A stretch of 64,000 nucleotides of DNA from Halopenitus salinus (GTDB taxonomy: Archaea; Halobacteriota; Halobacteria; Halobacteriales; Haloferacaceae), in contig NZ_JBHSXL010000002.1 in the NCBI RefSeq assembly GCF_042662125.1, positions 186,001-250,000 on the forward strand, written 5' to 3'. The position numbers were made by a program, and so were the translations under genes. The notes below the pieces were generated by a model. The model ran no database searches. It worked only from the letters and a program-made list of their open reading frames with translations, and had not been told where the DNA came from. Of this stretch, positions 59,366 to 64,000 are shown piece after piece. Within the stretch, counting starts at the first letter, position 1. Each line of letters begins with the position of its first letter.

Positions 59366-61638
59366 TCAGCCGTCGCTCGGCCGTCTCTCACGTCTCCGTC
59401 CGTGCGTTCGTCGAGGGCGAACTCGGTGTTGACACCCTCACCGGAGAGGAGTTGGCCAGCGAAGCTGTTGGCGAGAACGGCCGAGACGGACAACACCATC
59501 GCAAGCATCGCGAACACCGGATGAACGAGTCCCGTGGTCGCGGCAGCGACGCCGACGCCGTTGAACGCGAAGGCTGTCACGAGATTCTGGCGAGTCTTCC
59601 GATAGCTCTCGTTCCCGATCTCGTAGGCGTCCATCACGCCGCCGAGCCGATCGCCCATCAGGACGATATCCGCCGACTCAATGGCAATATCGGTTCCTGC
59701 GCCGATGGCAATCCCGATATCCGCCTGCGTGAGTGCGGGAGCGTCGTTGATGCCGTCCCCGACCATCGCCACGCGGTGACCTTCGTCCTGCAGGCGACCG
59801 ATCTCCTCGCGTTTCTCGTCGGGCAGCACGTCGGCCATGACGCGATCGATACCGACCTCCTCGGCGACCGCGTTCGCAGTGCGTTCGTTATCCCCGGTGA
59901 TCATCACGGGCGTGATACCGGCGTCACGCATCCGCTGGACAGTCTCGGCTGCATCGACTTTGATTTCATCGCCGATGCCGACCAGGCCGATTAGGTCACC
60001 GCCACGGACGACTCCAGAGACGGTGAGGCCGCGGCCCTGGAGCCGTTCGATGTCGTCGCTCCCCTTCGACAGGTCGATCCCCTCGTCGCTAAGCCATCTC
60101 GGTTTTCCGACCAGCACGTCGTCGCTGGCCATGGTCGCCCGGACGCCCTTGCCGGTCACGGAGTCGAAATCATCGGGGTCAGCGTACTCAACATCTCGCT
60201 CGTCGGCGAACTTGAGGATCGCATCAGCGAGAGGATGCTCGGAGAACGCCTCTGCACTGGCCGCAGTCGTGAGTACATCCACCTCGTCGGCACCGAACGC
60301 GACGACCTCACTGACGGCAGGTTCGCCGACGGTAATCGTGCCGGTCTTGTCCAGCACGATGTGGTCGATATCGGGGAAGATCTGGAAGGCGTCGCCAGAG
60401 CGCATCAGGATGCCGCGGTCAGCGGCCTTCCCGCCGCCCCGAATCAGGGCGAGCGGTGTCGCCATCCCGAGCGCACACGGATAGCCGAGCACGAGGACCG
60501 CCAGCGCTGCGAACGCCCCGCGCTGGACGTTGGGGGCTGCCCTCCACGCGAGCGGTGCGACCACCCAGAAGAGAAAGGAGAGCGCGGCAATCGTCAAGAC
60601 GCCCGGGACGAAGTACTTGAGGATGCGGTCGGCGAGCTGGATGATGCCGGGTTTCATCGCCCGCGCCTCCTCGATCTCGCGGGCCACCTGGTTCAGGAAC
60701 GCGTCCTCGCCCGTTGCAGTGACCTCGATGAGCAGGGTTCCGGTCTCGTTGACGCTGCCGCCGATTACTTCGTCGCCCTCGGCCTTCTCCTCGGGGATTG
60801 ACTCGCCGGTGGCGACCGACTCGTCGACCGTGGACTTGCCCTCGACAACCTCGCCGTCGACGGGGAGGTTCTCGCCGAGCTTGACGCGGACGCGATCACC
60901 GATGTCGAGGGCGTCGACAGAAACTTCCTCGATGTCGCCGTCATCACCGACGCGACGGGCCGTATCGGGTTGGAGGTCGAGGAGGCCTTGGACGGCTTGG
61001 GAGGCCCGAGTGCGGACGATGAGGCTGGTGTACTCCGAGAGGATGTGGTAGGTAGTGATGAACACGGAGACGGCGAAGAAGTGGACGGTCGGGAAGCTGG
61101 GGAACACGAACAGGCCGAGCAGTCCACCGAGGAGGCCCGCAAACGCACCTGCCTCCAGGAGGACGTGCTGGTTGAAGATCCCCCGGCGCAGGCTCTGGTA
61201 GGCTTTCGCTTTGATGTATCGTCCAGGGCCGAACATCGTCCCGAGTGCCAGCCCGAGAGTCACGAGGTCCATCGCGAGCGATGCAGACTCGAAGCGCCCC
61301 ATCACGAAAATCATCCATCCCATCAGGGCAGCGACAACGATGGATGCGCCACCGGCGATGAGGAGGCGGCGCCTGCCGTCGGCGAGTTCGGCCTGCTGTT
61401 GCTCGTACCGCCTCGTTTTGTCCGGGTCGCGGATGGTGTACCCGAGATCCCGGAGTGTGTCCTTCACCTCGACCTCGCTCAGGTGCTCATCGTCGTATTC
61501 GACGAGAACTTCCTCGTGGGCGAGGCTGACGTCGACGTCCTCGACGCCGTCGGTTCGGCTGTAGGCCTTCTCGATACTGTCGGCACAGAACGAGCAGGAC
61601 ATCCCCCCGACGTTGAATTGTTCGTGTGTCGTTCCCAT
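59362..61638 (-). CDS. copA: Copper-type P1B ATPase (CopA-like)
   Basis: About 758 residues from ATG 61638 (MGTTHEQFNVGGMSCSFC); an in-frame ATG at 61689 adds a non-typical lead. One HMA domain with GGMSCSFCADSI, eight membrane helices, TGES, the ion motif LGYPCALGMATPLA (Y-P-C in place of C-P-C), DKTGTITVGEP and MVGDGINDAPAL. It pumps monovalent copper out. The Y-P-C variant occurs in several haloarchaeal pumps. It is divergent from a Cys-tailed ArsR regulator, probably its control gene. Confidence 0.9.
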   Translation of the reverse strand: MGTTHEQFNVGGMSCSFCADSIEKAYSRTDGVEDVDVSLAHEEVLVEYDDEHLSEVEVKDTLRDLGYTIRDPDKTRRYEQQQAELADGRRRLLIAGGASIVVAALMGWMIFVMGRFESASLAMDLVTLGLALGTMFGPGRYIKAKAYQSLRRGIFNQHVLLEAGAFAGLLGGLLGLFVFPSFPTVHFFAVSVFITTYHILSEYTSLIVRTRASQAVQGLLDLQPDTARRVGDDGDIEEVSVDALDIGDRVRVKLGENLPVDGEVVEGKSTVDESVATGESIPEEKAEGDEVIGGSVNETGTLLIEVTATGEDAFLNQVAREIEEARAMKPGIIQLADRILKYFVPGVLTIAALSFLFWVVAPLAWRAAPNVQRGAFAALAVLVLGYPCALGMATPLALIRGGGKAADRGILMRSGDAFQIFPDIDHIVLDKTGTITVGEPAVSEVVAFGADEVDVLTTAASAEAFSEHPLADAILKFADERDVEYADPDDFDSVTGKGVRATMASDDVLVGKPRWLSDEGIDLSKGSDDIERLQGRGLTVSGVVRGGDLIGLVGIGDEIKVDAAETVQRMRDAGITPVMITGDNERTANAVAEEVGIDRVMADVLPDEKREEIGRLQDEGHRVAMVGDGINDAPALTQADIGIAIGAGTDIAIESADIVLMGDRLGGVMDAYEIGNESYRKTRQNLVTAFAFNGVGVAAATTGLVHPVFAMLAMVLSVSAVLANSFAGQLLSGEGVNTEFALDERTDGDVRDGRATAD

Positions 61639-61769
61639 CGTGGGTGGTGGTTGTCGCGCGACGCGGATAACCATTACGACAGATTTCATAGCGGTTTCGA
61701 AGAGTTAATACTGCTTTCGGGAGCGTGGCGTTACTCTTACCATCGTTGTCTGCCTACCTTCTCACACGA

Positions 61770-62324
61770 ATGGCGCTCCTCGAATCAGACGTGCCGATCC
61801 GCGAAGTCGTGACGACGGACCCAGAGAAAGCGAAGGCGCTGGAGAACGACGTGCGGGCGAAGATCCTCGATATGCTCGCGGCCGAGGCTATGACGATCGA
61901 AGAGATTCACGACGAGTTGCATCGTCGTGGCGAGGAGAAGGCCGAAACGACGGTGCGCCACCACGTGAACGTCCTAAAGGACGCCGGGATGGTCGAGATC
62001 GCACGGCTTGAGGAAGCTGGTGGTGGCACACGGAAGTACTACAAGTCGAACACGCGGGTCTTCTCGTACGACCTTCCCGAACGTAGTACTGACCAACTCG
62101 CTTCGGCACAGGACACGACTCGTGAAGAGCTCGCTGCGCTGATCGAGACCCTCGTCGAGCAACACGGCGACGAGATCGCGGCTGTAGCGAGAGAGATGAA
62201 GCCGTGTGAATACTGCGAAACTCAGCACTACGAGGAGTTTGTCGTTCGGGAACTGCTCAATCGCGCGCTCATCGACCTCGGCGAAACCGGGGACCTCGAC
62301 GATCTCTTAGCGACCGCCGAGTGA
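61770..62324 (+). CDS. ArsR-family metal regulator with C-terminal CxxC
   Basis: About 184 residues from ATG 61770. The wHTH is MTIEEIHDELHRRGEEKAET with TTVRHHVNVLKDAGMVEIAR and a wing (GTRKYYKSNTRV). The C-terminal part is helical, ending MKPCEYCETQHYEEFVVREL; CEYC with the nearby His could bind copper. Divergent from copA with about 130 bases between, which fits regulation of that pump. Confidence 0.87.
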   Translation: MALLESDVPIREVVTTDPEKAKALENDVRAKILDMLAAEAMTIEEIHDELHRRGEEKAETTVRHHVNVLKDAGMVEIARLEEAGGGTRKYYKSNTRVFSYDLPERSTDQLASAQDTTREELAALIETLVEQHGDEIAAVAREMKPCEYCETQHYEEFVVRELLNRALIDLGETGDLDDLLATAE

Positions 62325-62411
62325 GCGATTTCGTCGAATATCGTTTATTTATAATTTCCCCCAGTACACTGGGCGGAGGGTTCATTCTGCTATACCAGCA
62401 ATACTCGGATA

Positions 62412-63035
62412 ATGCGCCAAGCGGTACTCAGTATTGACCACGAAACACTGACTGAGTACGGGTTCGAGGTGTTTCAGGACTCCGGATTACTCGATATTGA
62501 AATCCTCTCGTGTGAGGGACCACGCGGCGTTTCCCGCCTCCACGTCGAGGAGCGACTGGATGAACAACGGCTGGACGATCTCGAGACGGTTCAGTGGTGG
62601 GAATATGTAGCGGATCAGGGATCGGAGCATGCCTATCTTGTCGAGATGAACGTGGCCGACGAGTTGGACCGAGCCGGCGTCGATGCTGACAGTATGACGC
62701 GGGCTGAATGGGCCGAAGTACAGAGCCGGGGATTCGCATTCGAGGTGACTGGCTCCCAGGCGGAACTCAAAGCAATGATCGCTGACCTGCAGGCTGCTGG
62801 ACAAAACGTTACCTTGGAACAACTGCGTGACTATCGTATCCGAGAGTCGCCGTTGGATGCACTAACCAATCGCCAGCAGGAAGTGCTTGATGTCGCGTAC
62901 GAGCTCGGGTATTACGACGTACCGCGTACATCGTCAACGGAGGAGATTGCAGCCGAACTCGGCGTGGACGATTCGACCGTGGCCGAACACCTCCAGCGAG
63001 CGGAACACAACCTCCTTGAATTCCTCCTGGGTTAG
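62412..63035 (+). CDS. Bat-type HTH-10 regulator
   Basis: A 207-residue haloarchaeal regulator. The N-terminal 140 residues are a beta-alpha sensory domain (FQDSGLLDIEILSCEGPRGV, with one Cys). The C-terminus is the HTH-10 domain typical of bacterio-opsin activators: LTNRQQEVLDVAYELGYYDV, then STEEIAAELGVDDSTVAEHL and QRAEHNLLEFLLG. Convergent with the next MerB-like gene, overlapping by four bases. Targets are unknown; the metal genes nearby are candidates. Confidence 0.9.
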   Translation: MRQAVLSIDHETLTEYGFEVFQDSGLLDIEILSCEGPRGVSRLHVEERLDEQRLDDLETVQWWEYVADQGSEHAYLVEMNVADELDRAGVDADSMTRAEWAEVQSRGFAFEVTGSQAELKAMIADLQAAGQNVTLEQLRDYRIRESPLDALTNRQQEVLDVAYELGYYDVPRTSSTEEIAAELGVDDSTVAEHLQRAEHNLLEFLLG

Positions 63036-63640
63036 TCGAGATCCACGTACTTTCGTATCAGCGACCGCACTGCTGCTGGCTGAAACGGCATGGTTTTCCC
63101 GTCGGTTTCTGCAGCCCACTGCTCGTACGTGTCTGCGGATTCAAACGCGTTGATGTACTGGCAGAACGTGTTCGTGAGTGTGGGTGTCTCGGTTTGGAGC
63201 ATCCAGCTGAAGATGGTTTCATCGCTGTCCTCGAGCTCCGGAATGGACACGGCGATCCCGAATGTGATCACGGTATCTTCAGGGGTGACGTCCACGCCCC
63301 CGTTCTGGACAGTGAAGGTGATTGGCGTTCTGGTTACGGGATCCACCGAGCGGACGGTGACTGGATCCTGAGTCTCCATCACCGCGGCACCGAGTGCGTC
63401 TAGGATGCATGGCGAGTACTGGATCTGGCCGTTCACGCGGACTTCGTGTCGGGTCGGGTCGTCCGTGTAGAGGTCCTCCGGCTCGATGGTTCGGTCGCTC
63501 GCCGCAAGCTGCTCGGCGAACGTGGCCCAGTAGTCGCCCATCGTTTCCGGTGGGGTCTCGAGATTGCTCACTGCCGCGAGGTGGTTCGCGAAGTCGGGCG
63601 GCAGGTCGATACGGTCGTCGGGTTGGGATTCAGTTCCCAT
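63032..63640 (-). CDS. Second MerB-like protein
   Basis: A 202-residue protein. The MerB motif is YSPCILDALGAAVM (Cys-x-x-Asp) followed by beta strands (ITFTVQNGGVDVTPEDTVIT), and TFCQYINAFESADTYEQWA holds the second Cys. So both catalytic Cys and the Asp are present, as in the protein at 47077, though the two are not close in sequence. It is adjacent to a MerA-like C-terminus on the same strand, which supports an organomercurial role. No secretion signal. Confidence 0.8.
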   Translation of the reverse strand: MGTESQPDDRIDLPPDFANHLAAVSNLETPPETMGDYWATFAEQLAASDRTIEPEDLYTDDPTRHEVRVNGQIQYSPCILDALGAAVMETQDPVTVRSVDPVTRTPITFTVQNGGVDVTPEDTVITFGIAVSIPELEDSDETIFSWMLQTETPTLTNTFCQYINAFESADTYEQWAAETDGKTMPFQPAAVRSLIRKYVDLD

Positions 63641-63771
63641 TGCAAAGTAAGAGACGGCCCAGCAACCGGTGGTACTTGCTCCCAGCTAGCTGGGGGAGTT
63701 CATAGGAGGCTAATCTCCAGAAACCTCAACCCCTGACCTTCGTGTGACGGAGTGACCCGCTTCGAGACGCG

Positions 63772-64000
63772 TTACGAGGGTTTGTGAACGCCACCGGCGG
63801 CGGAGTTGATGCTTTCGGGGAGCGTGGGGTGGATGTGCATCGTTCTGGCGATTTGGTCGGCGGTCGCGCCGAGTTCGATGGCAAGGACGAGTTCGTGGAC
63901 TATTTCGGCGCCCTGTTCGCCGACGACGTGCGCTCCGAGGAGCTCGTCGGTCTCGGCGTCGGTGACGAGTTTGACGAACCCCTCGGGTTCACCGAGCGCC
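63772..64000 (-). CDS. C-terminus of MerA-like flavoprotein (partial)
   Basis: On the minus strand the last 75 or so residues read GEPEGFVKLVTDAETDELLG then AHVVGEQGAEIVHELVLAIE, TMHIHPTLPESINSAAGGVH and KPS before TAA. This is the dimer domain of the class I disulphide-oxidoreductase family. The H-P-T-L motif is the His that activates the flavin thiol of the partner subunit. The C-terminal Cys pair of bacterial MerA is absent, as in archaeal forms. Mercuric reductase is more likely than lipoamide dehydrogenase given the MerB neighbour. It continues outside the window. Confidence 0.75.
   Translation of the reverse strand, partial: ALGEPEGFVKLVTDAETDELLGAHVVGEQGAEIVHELVLAIELGATADQIARTMHIHPTLPESINSAAGGVHKPS

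Noticed and set aside
59362..61638. CopA Y-P-C motif as a unique defect
   Set aside because: I recall Y-P-C variants in other haloarchaeal copper pumps, so it is probably a lineage form and not a lesion.

Overview
The window looks like part of a large haloarchaeal (class Halobacteria) replicon, most likely a megaplasmid. The proteins are strongly acidic, several exports carry twin-arginine signals, promoters sit about 27-31 bases before start codons, and regulators are of haloarchaeal types (Bat HTH-10, HxlR, DtxR, AbrB). The replication and partition genes are Orc1/Cdc6, an aberrant family-B polymerase and ParA. I saw no rRNA, tRNA or CRISPR. I cannot name the genus.

Layout. 0-7.3 kb: edge of a pleolipovirus-like integrated element (integrase plus two small partners), an IS4-type transposase, a broken IS5-type transposase, and a decayed arsenic pair (ArsC-like protein, broken SBF-type exporter). 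7.7-21.6 kb: metal island with a DtxR regulator, two Tat multicopper oxidases, a ZIP transporter with a cupredoxin-like N-terminus, a cupredoxin, two P-type ATPases, a CDF exporter and membrane proteins. 22-24 kb: a ParA operon and a centromere-like repeat field.

24-37.5 kb: an accessory, defence-like region, visibly AT-richer in many stretches. It holds an orphan antitoxin with a truncated nucleotidyltransferase toxin, a stand-alone HEPN protein, a 2.5-kb cassette bounded by inverted IS5-type ends (zinc-finger microprotein, membrane protein, ApeA-like HEPN protein), a serine recombinase, a C39-like peptidase coupled to an unknown protein, a type IIG restriction-methylation enzyme and a trypsin-like protease.

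37.8-42.6 kb: replication module with a PolB2-like polymerase, an origin built from about ten ORB-like repeats ending in G-strings around an AT-rich region with a perfect palindrome, and Orc1/Cdc6. 42.6-46.7 kb: plasmid maintenance genes (VapBC, SWIM-finger protein, ArdC-like protein) with a shared inverted-repeat operator and a recurring 5' leader hairpin.

47-64 kb: second metal and redox island: organomercurial-lyase homologues at both ends, Cys-rich HxlR regulators, DoxX and DsbA-like thiol proteins, an arsenic exporter, tandem CrcB fluoride channels behind a fluoride riboswitch, an HNH protein with five repeats, an arsR-acr3-arsC operon, a copper chaperone and CopA, and the C-terminus of a MerA-like flavoprotein at the edge. 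The best candidates for undescribed biology are the HEPN cassette, the peptidase pair and the leader/operator system.
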